Part shown: positions 46,472 through 55,548 of the stretch, in pieces
How positions within the stretch are numbered: position 1 is the first letter of the stretch
Layout of the letters: every line of letters starts with the position of its first letter
From: Tichowtungia aerotolerans
Lineage (GTDB): Bacteria > Verrucomicrobiota > Kiritimatiellia > Kiritimatiellales > Tichowtungiaceae
Assembly: GCF_009905215.1 (NCBI RefSeq)
Contig: NZ_CP047593.1
Coordinates: forward strand, 434,001-498,000
DNA length: 64,000 nt
Direction of reading: 5' to 3'
The notes under the pieces: model-generated
Databases searched by the model: none
Seen by the model: the letters and a program-made list of their open reading frames with translations, nothing else
Told to the model about the DNA's origin: nothing
Program-made: the position numbers and the translations under genes

Positions 46472-47884
46472 TTATTGAATCGGTTTCCAACCACTGGAAA
46501 GCAGTTTTTTCATCCGTCCGACAACCGGCTCCATCTCCGAGTTGTCTGCAATATTACTATTTTCTTCCGGGTCTTCCTTCAGATCAAAAAGTGTATGGCC
46601 TTTAAAGTCACCGGCCGCATTGCACCACTCTGTGTAGCGGTAGCGGTCGTCCCGCACACTCATGCCCGCCTTGTCGCGGTCCGGCCGCACAAAGCAGCTG
46701 AAGACCGCTTTTTTCCAAGGCTTGAAAACATCGGAAAGCAGCGGCGTAAAGCTTCTTCCCTCCACATGTTCCGGGACCGGCAGACCGGCCAGCTCGCACA
46801 GCGTCGGATAAATATCAACCAGTTCGACCAGCGCATCGGCCTGCTCGCCGCCCTTCGAAACACGAGGATCAACCGCCATCAAGGTCGTGCGCAAAGACCG
46901 CTCAAAATTAGACTCCTTGCCCCACAGTGCATTCTCACCGAGATGCCAGCCGTGATCACCCCACAACACAATCACGGTATTCTCTGCCTGCCCGCTGCGC
47001 TCCAGCGCGTCGAGCAATTTTCCGATGTTGGCATCGCTAAAGCTGACGCAGGCGCGGTAAGCGCGAATCATTGTCCGGGCCAGATCATCACTCATTTTTT
47101 CAATCGGACGCGGAATCCCTTCATAACCGATCACCTCGGGTGAGTTGTGCATCGCGATGGCCGGTGTATTTTTCGGTGCGAACAGATTGTCCGCCAGTTC
47201 AATCTGATCCGCCGGATAGAGATCCCAGTATTTCTTCGGGGCATTGAACGGCAGGTGCGGCCGCCAGAATCCGACCGCAATGAAGAACGGCTGATCATCC
47301 GTTGCCGCAGTCTCAATGCGACGTACGGCTTCGGCAGCCATCAGACCATCCGGGTAGGCCTCATCCGGCACATCGGCGCATTCAAACGCCGGACCATAGC
47401 GTCCATTTTTCTTCCGGACCGCCTCATTCTCCGGCAGGTTGTAATGATTGTGCGACCAGGGTCCGCGCCATGGCGGAACGCTCCAGCCTTCCATGTTATC
47501 ATCACGACTATGATAGATCTTTCCGAGCGACTGCGTTTTATAGCCGTTCTCTTTCAAGTACCGGGACAGCGTAAGCGTTCCCGGAGCGTCGGTATCAATA
47601 TCCGGTTGACGACGATCAATAACGAACCGCTCGCGATTCGGACGCAACCCGCTCATCAAACTGGCGCGCGAGGGCCCGCACACCGCAAACTGGCAGTAGG
47701 CACGCTGAAAAACAGTTCCGCGGGCGGCCAACCGGTCAAAGTTCGGCGTCACCATCCCTTGCTCACCGAACAGGTTCAGTTCGGGCCGCAGGTCGTCCAC
47801 GGCAATCATCAGAATATTCGGTTTATCTGCTGCCTGCACAGCAGCCGCAACACACACAACAGGAAGCATTTTTTTTATTTGCAT
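46472..47884 (-). CDS. type I sulfatase, S1_7-like
   Basis: 470 residues. Signal peptide ~1-19. Metal-site DD in IAVDDLRPELNLFGEQGMVT and the formylglycine motif C69-G-P-S-R (FAVCGPSRASLMSG), so C69 must be oxidised to formylglycine. The DLRPELN and FWRPHLPFNAPKKYWDLY blocks match the iduronate-2-sulfatase-like S1_7 group. VLWGDHGWHLGENALWGKES completes the site. Probably removes 2-O-sulfate from a uronic acid. No maturase gene (FGE or anSME) is in the window. Start 47884 overlaps the preceding sulfatase by 10 bp. Confidence 0.92.
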   Translation of the reverse strand: MQIKKMLPVVCVAAAVQAADKPNILMIAVDDLRPELNLFGEQGMVTPNFDRLAARGTVFQRAYCQFAVCGPSRASLMSGLRPNRERFVIDRRQPDIDTDAPGTLTLSRYLKENGYKTQSLGKIYHSRDDNMEGWSVPPWRGPWSHNHYNLPENEAVRKKNGRYGPAFECADVPDEAYPDGLMAAEAVRRIETAATDDQPFFIAVGFWRPHLPFNAPKKYWDLYPADQIELADNLFAPKNTPAIAMHNSPEVIGYEGIPRPIEKMSDDLARTMIRAYRACVSFSDANIGKLLDALERSGQAENTVIVLWGDHGWHLGENALWGKESNFERSLRTTLMAVDPRVSKGGEQADALVELVDIYPTLCELAGLPVPEHVEGRSFTPLLSDVFKPWKKAVFSCFVRPDRDKAGMSVRDDRYRYTEWCNAAGDFKGHTLFDLKEDPEENSNIADNSEMEPVVGRMKKLLSSGWKPIQ

Positions 47885-49326
47885 AAGGCATCCGTCTTTG
47901 CGGTAAAGGTGGCAAGATATTTCGAATCCGCAAACGAGTCATCCGTTTCCGCCTGCCAGTTTTCCAGATTCGTTTTGAGCGTTTCAAAAACCTGTGCAAC
48001 TTCCGGGTTTCCGACGAGGTTGACGCGCTCGAACGGATCTTTTTCCAGATCGTAGAGTTCATACTCCGGCGCATCGCGATAAGCGGCGTAGGCGGCGCGA
48101 ATCTGCTCAGAAGACCCGCCGTAGAACCGGCCGGATTGATAAAATTCCGGATTCAAAACATTCCAGCTGGAACCGTTTTTAACTGCACCGGTTTCGGAGA
48201 CCGCACGCACCGGGCCGATTCCAGTCAACGGGTTGATCCGCTCATGGAGCAGGTTATGAACCAGCTTGTAACGGGTATTGCGGATGGAGCGGCGAGGGTA
48301 AAAATGCTCTTTGCGGTGCGCCGTGTATTCCGCACAGACAAACTGCCGCCATGGCGGTTCTTTCCCTTCCAGCAGAGGAACAAGCGACTGACCCGACAGT
48401 TCTGTCCGGGGTTTAAAATCAACAAGCTCGGCAATGGTCGGAACGATGTCCACCGAAGAAATCAGCCGGTCGCAAACGCTGCCGCTCCGCCCCTTCGGCC
48501 AGCGCACGATAAACGGCACCTGCTCCCCGGCTTCATAGCAGGACACTTTGGCCCGGGTGAACGGAACGCCGTGATCTCCAAGAAAAACAACCAGCGTATT
48601 ATCCGATAATCCGCGCTGCTCCAGCGTCTCCATCAGCAGGCCGATGCCGGTATCGAGACGCGCCACACAGTTGTAATAGGCAGCCACCTCAGCACGCAGT
48701 TCCGGTGTGTCTACTCCCATAAACTCAAACGGTTTAATATCATCCGGCCCCAAAGGCTTTTCCGGAAGACCGTCGCATTGATTGGATTCCGCATCATACG
48801 GGCGGTGCGGATCAAAGAGATTCACCATCAGAAAAAACGGCTTGGAGCCGACCGAATCGAGGAAGTGTTGAGTACTCCGGTTTACGTTGCGCACATGACG
48901 GGTGTCTTTTGCACTTTTGATTTCCCAGAAATCAAATGGAAATGCACTTTCCGGCCGCACATGAAGTTTGCCGATGATACCGGTATGATATCCCTCTTTC
49001 TTGAGCATAGCCGGCAGGGTTTCGATGCCGGGATGCATTTCATAATCGTTGGTTAATCCAAACTGTCCGTTCTGATGCGGATAGAGGCCGGTCAATATGG
49101 CACTGCGCGACGAGCTGCAGGAAGCCTGTGCAATATAGGCCTGAGTGAAACGCACTCCCTGCTCCGCCAGCCGGTCCAGATTCGGCGTACGGGCCAACTC
49201 ATCGCCGTAACAGCCAACCTGAAGACCTTGATCATCTGTAGTGATCAGCAAAATATTCGGACGACTTGCTGCTGACACATAAAGCGACAAACAAATAACG
49301 GATAATGCTGAGAAGACCTTTTTCAT
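47875..49326 (-). CDS. type I sulfatase, S1_8-like (sulfamidase-related), atypical motif
   Basis: 483 residues. Signal peptide ~1-20, metal site LLITTDDQGLQVGCYGDEL, putative formylglycine C70 in QASCSSSRSAILTG, then LYPHQNGQFGL, a wording of the N-sulfoglucosamine sulfohydrolase group, and VFLGDHGVPFTRAKVSCYE. The motif is C-S-S-S-R: Ser replaces the Pro/Ala normally found two positions after Cys, which may affect recognition by the maturation enzyme. C-terminal YELYDLEKDPFERVNLVGNP is typical. Four-base overlap with the downstream-reading Gfo/Idh gene. Confidence 0.9.
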   Translation of the reverse strand: MKKVFSALSVICLSLYVSAASRPNILLITTDDQGLQVGCYGDELARTPNLDRLAEQGVRFTQAYIAQASCSSSRSAILTGLYPHQNGQFGLTNDYEMHPGIETLPAMLKKEGYHTGIIGKLHVRPESAFPFDFWEIKSAKDTRHVRNVNRSTQHFLDSVGSKPFFLMVNLFDPHRPYDAESNQCDGLPEKPLGPDDIKPFEFMGVDTPELRAEVAAYYNCVARLDTGIGLLMETLEQRGLSDNTLVVFLGDHGVPFTRAKVSCYEAGEQVPFIVRWPKGRSGSVCDRLISSVDIVPTIAELVDFKPRTELSGQSLVPLLEGKEPPWRQFVCAEYTAHRKEHFYPRRSIRNTRYKLVHNLLHERINPLTGIGPVRAVSETGAVKNGSSWNVLNPEFYQSGRFYGGSSEQIRAAYAAYRDAPEYELYDLEKDPFERVNLVGNPEVAQVFETLKTNLENWQAETDDSFADSKYLATFTAKTDALCK

Positions 49327-50555
49327 AACGCTTTATTCTCCGAAGGAAAAGCGGTGTATTCCGTCAGATCGATCTGTTTGCCAGGCTCAGCCCATTCCAC
49401 ACCGAGTTCCGAAAAAAGCTTCATCTCACGGCTAGCCTGTTCCGCCATATTCAGAAACCCGGGAATGCAGCGAACCGGCCCCATCTCGTTAATCTCGGAA
49501 GAAACCGCGGACTCCGGAACGGCCGCCGGAACCCCGAACGATTCAAAGGCGCCATTCCATGCCAACATGTACGACCGGCATTCCTCCACGGTAATGAGAG
49601 GCCGCTCGTTGTTCGACAGACTCTTCACCAGAGTTTCAAGCATGATCAACCGATCGAGATCATTATTATTATCCGGCGTTTCAGCCTCTTCAATCCGGCC
49701 GTCTTTCCAACGGATGGAAAGCTGGAAATAATCGACCAGACAGATATCTGCGTTCTCGGTTTCAATCTCGCAGAAAATCGGAGTCATCTCCTTGGAACAA
49801 AGACTGGCACAATAAAAAACAGGCACACCGTCTTCCGTTTCGAGGCGCAGGCAGCTGGTATCTTCGCTTTCAATGTCGTTACCGTGATACAGCTCAGCCT
49901 GCACATTTACAGGAGTTGCCATACCGTCTTTCGGCGTCGCCAGATAGAGAGCTTCCGCCAGCAGATGCGCCAGCGGATTCCCGATGGTTCCATCAAGCAC
50001 CCACTGCCCGTCCACCTTCAGTTTTCCGCTCCAGCTGCTGCGCGAAAAATACGATTCCGGACGCATCCATAACGCGCGGGCGCGAACCGATTTAACTGCA
50101 CCGAACTCCCCGCCAGCCAATCGTTTTTTCAGATGCTGACTCATCGGGTTGAACAAATGCTGAAAATTAACAGCAATCCATTTGTCACTGCTTTGCTGCA
50201 GTTCGATCAGTCGGTCGACATCCTGAACGGTTGCTGCCGGCGGTTTCTCGAGCAGCACATGAAATCCTGCATCGATGGCCTTTTTGGTGTACTCGTAATG
50301 ACTTTCAATACTGGTGGGAATGATAAGAGTCGGACATTCCTCCGGAGTCATTGTTTCGAGCAGTTCGTCGATATTTTCCAGAACCGCCACGCCCTGTGCT
50401 TTAAACTTACGGGCCGTGTCGCTGTCCGGTCGCCGGGTGGTTACAGCTACCAGTCGGCACAGACCGGGGAGGTCGGCAATCCGATCAATCAGATAACCGG
50501 CATATCCGCCGCACCCGACTATTGCAAGGTTCATTGTTTCGCAGGCAATATCCAT
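49323..50555 (-). CDS. Gfo/Idh/MocA-family oxidoreductase, copy 1
   Basis: 410 residues. Rossmann N-domain LAIVGCGGYAGYLIDRIADL, the family's EKPPA motif (LLEKPPAATV) and the long beta-sheet domain. Uses NAD(P) to oxidise or epimerise a sugar or inositol-like substrate; the catalytic His/Lys set cannot be fixed by eye. ATG 50555 with GGAG is chosen over ATG 50534. It is directly followed by a sulfatase and preceded within 1 bp by a second Gfo/Idh gene. The two proteins are only distantly similar, so they probably catalyse successive steps. Confidence 0.9.
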   Translation of the reverse strand: MDIACETMNLAIVGCGGYAGYLIDRIADLPGLCRLVAVTTRRPDSDTARKFKAQGVAVLENIDELLETMTPEECPTLIIPTSIESHYEYTKKAIDAGFHVLLEKPPAATVQDVDRLIELQQSSDKWIAVNFQHLFNPMSQHLKKRLAGGEFGAVKSVRARALWMRPESYFSRSSWSGKLKVDGQWVLDGTIGNPLAHLLAEALYLATPKDGMATPVNVQAELYHGNDIESEDTSCLRLETEDGVPVFYCASLCSKEMTPIFCEIETENADICLVDYFQLSIRWKDGRIEEAETPDNNNDLDRLIMLETLVKSLSNNERPLITVEECRSYMLAWNGAFESFGVPAAVPESAVSSEINEMGPVRCIPGFLNMAEQASREMKLFSELGVEWAEPGKQIDLTEYTAFPSENKAL

Positions 50556-50556
50556 C

Positions 50557-51543
50557 TTAAATCTCCAAAATACGGTTTTCATCTGCAGCCTGACGAGCCA
50601 CCAGACAGGCACGACTGAGCGCCAGTGCATCATCGGTTCCAGTCAGTCCTTCGCGACCTTCTATGAAAGGAATAAAAAGTGATTCCGGATCATCGAGCGG
50701 CACCGATTGCGGCGCCGCGCTGTCTTTCAGCAAGGTAACGGTATTTTCGCTGGCGCGCGCTTCAACCACACCTTCGGTACCGACAATGCGCACCCAGTCG
50801 TCACCATGCGTCGTTGCGCTCATCGGACGGAAATAATCCACGCTGACCGTCGCCTGCGCACCGCCTTCGAGTTCAAAAATGCCGCAGCAGGTGTCCTCGC
50901 AGTCGGGGCGCGAAAGGTGAGTCTGATTGCGATGCAGAGCAGCAACCTGCACCGGCAGCAGACCGGTTGTGAACTGAATCATGTCGAGAGCATGAATACC
51001 AATCCACGGAAATGTTCCGCTGTAAACCTCACGTTTTCCGAACCATTCGGGCCGGGCTTTTTCGTCGCCGTATTTATAGGACTTGCGGGCATTCATCAAA
51101 ACCGGACGGCCAACAGCTCCCTCTCGCACCAGACGACGGGCAGTCTGAAAAACGGCCATCGCACGCATGGAAAAGATCGCCATCAACCGCACATTGTTTT
51201 GTGCGACGGCCTCCGCAATGGCAGCGTTTTCTTCCAGCGTGGCGCCGAGCGGTTTTTCGGCAATGATATCGAGCCCCGCTTCGGCGGCGCGAACAACTCC
51301 GGCTGCGATATACCCCGGCTGTGTGCTGACAATCGCAATGTCGGGCTGAACGGCTTCAAGCATTTCATCGATGCTTCCAAACATTGGAAAACTTTCGGTC
51401 AGCGGCTGTCCGGCCAGGAAGCTCATGTCCTCTCCATCATACGCCGGGGCCGCGCCGCAAACCTGTGCACCATCGTATTTTTCCAAGGTTTGGAAAACTT
51501 CGAAAAAGTGTCCCCATCCGCCAATACATACAATCTTTCTCAT
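50557..51543 (-). CDS. Gfo/Idh/MocA-family oxidoreductase, copy 2
   Basis: 328 residues. Rossmann segment IVCIGGWGHFFEVFQ, motif AEKPLGATLEE (EKP lysine), and FPWIGIHALDMIQFTTG with the conserved His. Two palindromes are translated within the gene: residues 17-21 (FQTLE) and 52-56 (FPMFG), both in the cofactor domain. ATG 51543 has AAGGAG upstream; the frame is open 11 codons more. Four bp after the symporter stop. Substrate unknown. Confidence 0.9.
   Translation of the reverse strand: MRKIVCIGGWGHFFEVFQTLEKYDGAQVCGAAPAYDGEDMSFLAGQPLTESFPMFGSIDEMLEAVQPDIAIVSTQPGYIAAGVVRAAEAGLDIIAEKPLGATLEENAAIAEAVAQNNVRLMAIFSMRAMAVFQTARRLVREGAVGRPVLMNARKSYKYGDEKARPEWFGKREVYSGTFPWIGIHALDMIQFTTGLLPVQVAALHRNQTHLSRPDCEDTCCGIFELEGGAQATVSVDYFRPMSATTHGDDWVRIVGTEGVVEARASENTVTLLKDSAAPQSVPLDDPESLFIPFIEGREGLTGTDDALALSRACLVARQAADENRILEI
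51375..51495. repeat. paired TTCCAA palindromes within the Gfo/Idh gene
   Basis: 51375-51389 (core ACA) and 51481-51495 (core GGT), both perfect, inside a coding sequence. Together with the ksgA, pdxA and ppdK copies they show that the element tolerates translation. Confidence 0.9.
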
Positions 51544-51547
51544 AAAA

Positions 51548-53263
51548 TCAGGCTCCTTCGCTAAGTGATTGATCAATGGAGCGTCGCCCGGCGCGGTTCA
51601 TCAGCCAGCCAACCAGAAACACTCCGCCGGCCGTCAGCGCAATGACGATTCGTGCGTTCATCGGATTCGGGAAGAAAACAACCACAAAGAGCCCGACAGC
51701 GATGATCATCGCCATAGACCCAACCAATTTGAGTTGACGGACATCCTCGGACCCGACGTTTTCTTTTTCGGTATCCACCGGACGGTTCATCGTTTCATAA
51801 AACTCAGCGATACCGGCTCTGGCTTTTTCGCCGACAAACCGCCAGCAGAGCATCGAAAGGAAGAAGGATCCGGCACCGGCGAGTAATATTCCAAACACCC
51901 GAATCGACAGCGACCACTCGTTAACCAGAGCAACATAGCTGTAGCCCGCACCGCAAATGATAGAAACAACCGCAGACCAGCGCGGCGTCTTCTTTATCCA
52001 GTACATCAGCACAAACGGAATAGCGATCGGAAGGCCGATCACCGAGGAAAGAATCAGCATGAGATCGAACAGTGCAAACTGCTCCTGCCGTGCAAGGAAG
52101 AGCGCTCCGGCAGTCACTCCGGCTCCACACAGAACATTAAATGTCCGGGACGCGATGAAGAGCTCTTTTTCTCCGGCGTTTGGACGGAACAGCGGTTTAT
52201 AAATATTCAGCGTGATAATACCGGCGTTCTGGTTAATCGCGGCATCCATACTCGAAAGTGTCGCTGCAAAAATCACCATTACCATCAGGCCGGCCAGACC
52301 GGCGGGAAGAACTTTCAGCCCCATCATCACATAGGCCGCATCCTGAGGATGTTTCAGTCCGGGCAGCAGTTCTGTCAGATTTGGAAAAAAGTGAGATGCC
52401 GCAATCGGCGGTATAAACCATACCACCGGACCAACCAGGAAAAGAAGCGATGCAAAATACGCCGCCTTTTTTGCGTTCTGTCCGTTCCGGACCGACAGGA
52501 ACCGCGTCGAGCCCACGATGGAGTTGAAGATCATGAAAATCTGAGAAAAGTAGGCCAGCGCCCAAACCCATGTGTGCTCGTCGCTGAACAGATAAAATTT
52601 TGATGCGTCCACCTGCTCAACCATTCCGCTGAAACCGCCGATATGCGTCAAAGTCAGCACCGCGACCACAACCGAAAGCGCCATGAGAACAACGGACTGA
52701 AGAAAAGCGGAAGTCATCACTGCCCACGAGCCACTGAGCGTTGAATACAGCAGAATCACTGCACCGCTGATCAGAATGGTCAGCGACATCGGCACACCAA
52801 ACGCCACGGAAAGGAACGTGGCCAGCCCCATCATCCAGATGGCTCCGCCGAACAGCATATTCGGAACCTGAATCCACAGAAAAAACTGTTCACCCAGACG
52901 TCCGAAACGGTTGAAAATAATCTGCGCCGGGGTCACCTGCCGTGTCTGCCGACATTTGGCGGCAATAAATTTTCCGGCAAACAGGTAGGCAATCACATTA
53001 AAGTAAAAAAGAAGCACGATCAGAATGCCATACTTATATGCAAAGCCGGCGGCCCCGGTAAATGTCCAGGCGCTGAACGATGACATGAAACAACCGGCCC
53101 CGGCCAGCCACCACGGAATTTTGTTACCGCCGATAAAGAAGTCCTTCGTTCCACCGCACAGTTTTTTGAGAATAAAACCGAGACTCGCCAACATCACAAG
53201 ATAGGCGCCAATCACATAATAGTCGGCGGAACCGAAATGATACACGTATTCTGAAATTTCCAT
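51548..53263 (-). CDS. sodium:solute symporter (SSS family)
   Basis: 571 residues, about 14 hydrophobic helices. N-terminal VIGAYLVMLASLGFILKKL, the family loop FFIGGNKIPWWLAGAGCFMS with the Na+-site FSAWTFTGAAG, and the TLSSMDAAINQNAGI motif near residue 350. Imports a monomer such as a sugar or sugar acid with sodium. Likely the uptake route for products of the surrounding sulfatases and lyases. First gene of the polysaccharide operon after the LacI regulator, 133 bp downstream of it. Confidence 0.92.
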   Translation of the reverse strand: MEISEYVYHFGSADYYVIGAYLVMLASLGFILKKLCGGTKDFFIGGNKIPWWLAGAGCFMSSFSAWTFTGAAGFAYKYGILIVLLFYFNVIAYLFAGKFIAAKCRQTRQVTPAQIIFNRFGRLGEQFFLWIQVPNMLFGGAIWMMGLATFLSVAFGVPMSLTILISGAVILLYSTLSGSWAVMTSAFLQSVVLMALSVVVAVLTLTHIGGFSGMVEQVDASKFYLFSDEHTWVWALAYFSQIFMIFNSIVGSTRFLSVRNGQNAKKAAYFASLLFLVGPVVWFIPPIAASHFFPNLTELLPGLKHPQDAAYVMMGLKVLPAGLAGLMVMVIFAATLSSMDAAINQNAGIITLNIYKPLFRPNAGEKELFIASRTFNVLCGAGVTAGALFLARQEQFALFDLMLILSSVIGLPIAIPFVLMYWIKKTPRWSAVVSIICGAGYSYVALVNEWSLSIRVFGILLAGAGSFFLSMLCWRFVGEKARAGIAEFYETMNRPVDTEKENVGSEDVRQLKLVGSMAMIIAVGLFVVVFFPNPMNARIVIALTAGGVFLVGWLMNRAGRRSIDQSLSEGA

Positions 53264-53396
53264 TCTGGCCTTTCCTCCTCATCAAAGAGGTTTTTTATCT
53301 GTCAGACCATGGAACCGCGAACGGGGAAGACCATCAAGTTTTCAGTATTTTACATCATTTTTCACAACGCCAAAAAACGAACGGGCTCTCTCAATA

Positions 53397-54440
53397 TCAG
53401 CCAAGTGAAATAAGAGACGGAGAAATCAGAGTGCGCAGCCGGCGGCAGTCCGGATTCTGTATACGCCACGCCAGCTGCCCCACCCCAATCCGCCCAATCT
53501 GCTCAAAATGGACATCAATGGTTGCCGGATGCGGTTTGATCCCTTTTAAAAACGGCTGCTGATTATTGCAGCCAATAAGAACGGTTTTCCCGGGGACAAT
53601 CAGTTTTTCCCGCACCATGGCCGGGTACAAAGCTGCCAATGAACGATCACAATCAACAAAAAAACCGTCCGGCCGAGGTCTCATTTGTTTAATTCCCTCT
53701 ATGAGCTCATCCACATACACTTCTTCCGGATATAAAAACCCTTCGCCTCCAAGATTACCCGTAGCGGCTAATGCCTGCACAGGAACGTCAGCTTTTACTC
53801 CTGCGTACGCAAACCCCTCCTGCCGCAAAGCTGTCACACGATCCGTGCGCCCCAACTTAATAACCGCCGGATTCTTCGACTTATGCAATATCAGGTATTC
53901 CGCAGCGACCATTCCCACCTCGCGATGATCTGGCATCACGTGATCCCCCCAGGTTGGCGTCCACGGATTACTCATCAGCCAACAGCATGGTTTCTTTTTA
54001 AGGAAAGCCTGTGCCGATGGGTGAGGTGCATTCCCGACCAGAAGAAATCCGATAAAACCACCTGATGTCAGCTCTTCCGGAAGTTCTGATTCTGTGCTTA
54101 CAACGAATTCACTCATAGAAACCTGCTGGGACTGACAGCCCTCATGCAACCCTTTTGAAAGCGCCAAATACGTTGAAGGAATCTGGGCACTGTAATGTGA
54201 GCGATCAAGGAAATTAATAATCGCCACCCTTTTCCGACGGCTGCACGATCCCGGCTTCGGGCCGGGCCGCCGTTCTGGGAGAGAATAGCCAAGCTTTTCA
54301 GCAGCACCCAAAACACGCTTGCGGGTATCCGGTTTTACGGAGGGGTTATCATTAAAAACCCGAGATGCCGTAGCAACCGAAACCCCTGCGGCCTTGGATA
54401 CATCCGTAATAGAAACATTTTCTCCTGATCGACCTGCCAT
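53397..54440 (-). CDS. LacI-family transcriptional regulator
   Basis: 347 residues. N-terminal helix-turn-helix [20 protein letters not shown] plus hinge [20 protein letters not shown], then a periplasmic-binding-like sensor domain ([36 protein letters not shown]). ATG 54440 has GGAGG upstream. Positioned at the head of the polysaccharide locus and transcribed the same way, so it probably represses it until a breakdown product binds. The sensor domain is XylR/AraC-like-PurR type; ligand unknown. Confidence 0.93.
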   Translation of the reverse strand: MAGRSGENVSITDVSKAAGVSVATASRVFNDNPSVKPDTRKRVLGAAEKLGYSLPERRPGPKPGSCSRRKRVAIINFLDRSHYSAQIPSTYLALSKGLHEGCQSQQVSMSEFVVSTESELPEELTSGGFIGFLLVGNAPHPSAQAFLKKKPCCWLMSNPWTPTWGDHVMPDHREVGMVAAEYLILHKSKNPAVIKLGRTDRVTALRQEGFAYAGVKADVPVQALAATGNLGGEGFLYPEEVYVDELIEGIKQMRPRPDGFFVDCDRSLAALYPAMVREKLIVPGKTVLIGCNNQQPFLKGIKPHPATIDVHFEQIGRIGVGQLAWRIQNPDCRRLRTLISPSLISLG

Positions 54441-54470
54441 ATCGCCTCCAGGCTTTATGAAAATAATCAA

Positions 54471-54480
54471 TTTACGTAAA
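54471..54480. promoter_or_regulatory. candidate LacI operator TTTACGTAAA
   Basis: Perfect 10-bp palindrome 31 bp upstream of the regulator's ATG, with a central ACGT as in several LacI-family operators. No second exact copy was found near the symporter, so autoregulation alone is possible. The 283-bp region 54441-54723 otherwise shows no gene. Confidence 0.35.
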
Positions 54481-54723
54481 ACTTATTATTTTACAAGCAT
54501 AGAAGCCGCCAGATACAAAAAACGTCCGGAATCCCCGGGAATCTTTACACCCAACAATCGGAGCTGGAGCGCCATCAGCATCGAGGCGCTGGCTCTTCAG
54601 AATCATCTGCCACGCAAGATCAACAAGGCGATCAACGTCATCGTTGATACATGACAAAATCATAGCACAAGCATTTAAGCCAACACAGGACCTGCACATC
54701 CATTCTGCCGCAATGTTGGCCTG

Positions 54724-55548
54724 CTATACTGAACAATTGGCAAGCGAGACCCACTGCTGGATTGAAATCTGTTCCGGGCGGATTGCGGGGTCGATACCGG
54801 CATTTTCCAATCCCTGGAAAAATTCAGGCAGGTTTTTCCGAAGGTTGGAACCGATTTGCTTTCGTCGCTGCGTGAAGGCGGTTTTTACAAGTCGTTTGAA
54901 CGCGGAATAGTCCGCAAGATCCGCGAGCGGCGTTTCGCGCTTTTCGAACCGAACGACTGCCGACCAGACTTTCGGTGCAGGCATAAAGCATTTCGGACTG
55001 ACGTTTTTAATGTTTTTCACGTCATAGTTCAGCTGGCTCCAGATCGCCAGCGGACCGTAGGCTTTGCCGCCCGGTTGCGCCGTCAGACGGTCGGCGACTT
55101 CCTTCTGAACCATAAACACCATTTTTTCTGGCAGCGGCCGCGCTTCGAGCGCGTTGACAATAAAGCGGCTGCCGACTGAATACGGCAGGTTGGCCACGAT
55201 CCTGTTCACGCCATCGACAAACAGCGCTTCAAGATCAACATTAAGAACATCGTCTTCCCGAAGTTCCAAACCTTGGAAAGTCCGCTTCAAATGCGCAACC
55301 ATGGCCGGATCTTTTTCAATGGCAGTCAGCGGCGCACCGGTCGCCAGCAGCGCCTGCGTCAGCGCGCCGAGTCCCGGCCCGATTTCGAGCAGACGATCAT
55401 TCTCAGAAATCTCCGCCGCATCCACGATGATACCGAGAATATTCCCGTCGATCAGATAGTTCTGGCCGAGACCTTTGTTCGGGCGGTGTCCGAGCGAATT
55501 GAGTAATTCGCGGATCACAGAAGGATTAGTCAGCTTGCCAACGGTCAT
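54724..55548 (-). CDS. ksgA: 16S rRNA dimethyladenosine transferase
   Basis: 274 residues. SAM motif EIGPGLGALTQALL (about 55-68), NLPYSVGSR at the catalytic loop (motif IV) and the KGLGQNYLID N-terminus. Dimethylates two adenines in the 3'-end loop of 16S rRNA. Residues 91-95 (FQGLE) are encoded by a perfect palindrome, and the C-terminal EFFQGLENAG by a degenerate one, both at variable loops. The start overlaps the pdxA stop by 4 bp. Confidence 0.95.
   Translation of the reverse strand: MTVGKLTNPSVIRELLNSLGHRPNKGLGQNYLIDGNILGIIVDAAEISENDRLLEIGPGLGALTQALLATGAPLTAIEKDPAMVAHLKRTFQGLELREDDVLNVDLEALFVDGVNRIVANLPYSVGSRFIVNALEARPLPEKMVFMVQKEVADRLTAQPGGKAYGPLAIWSQLNYDVKNIKNVSPKCFMPAPKVWSAVVRFEKRETPLADLADYSAFKRLVKTAFTQRRKQIGSNLRKNLPEFFQGLENAGIDPAIRPEQISIQQWVSLANCSV
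55264..55278. repeat. TTCCAA palindrome within ksgA, core ACC
   Basis: Perfect copy read on the minus strand as FQGLE. Two degenerate copies with partner-like cores (near 54807 and 54837) lie near the 3' end of the same gene. Confidence 0.85.

Noticed and set aside
54472-54699. 75-codon frame between lacI and ksgA
   Set aside because: No ribosome site or similarity; it includes the likely lacI promoter/operator.
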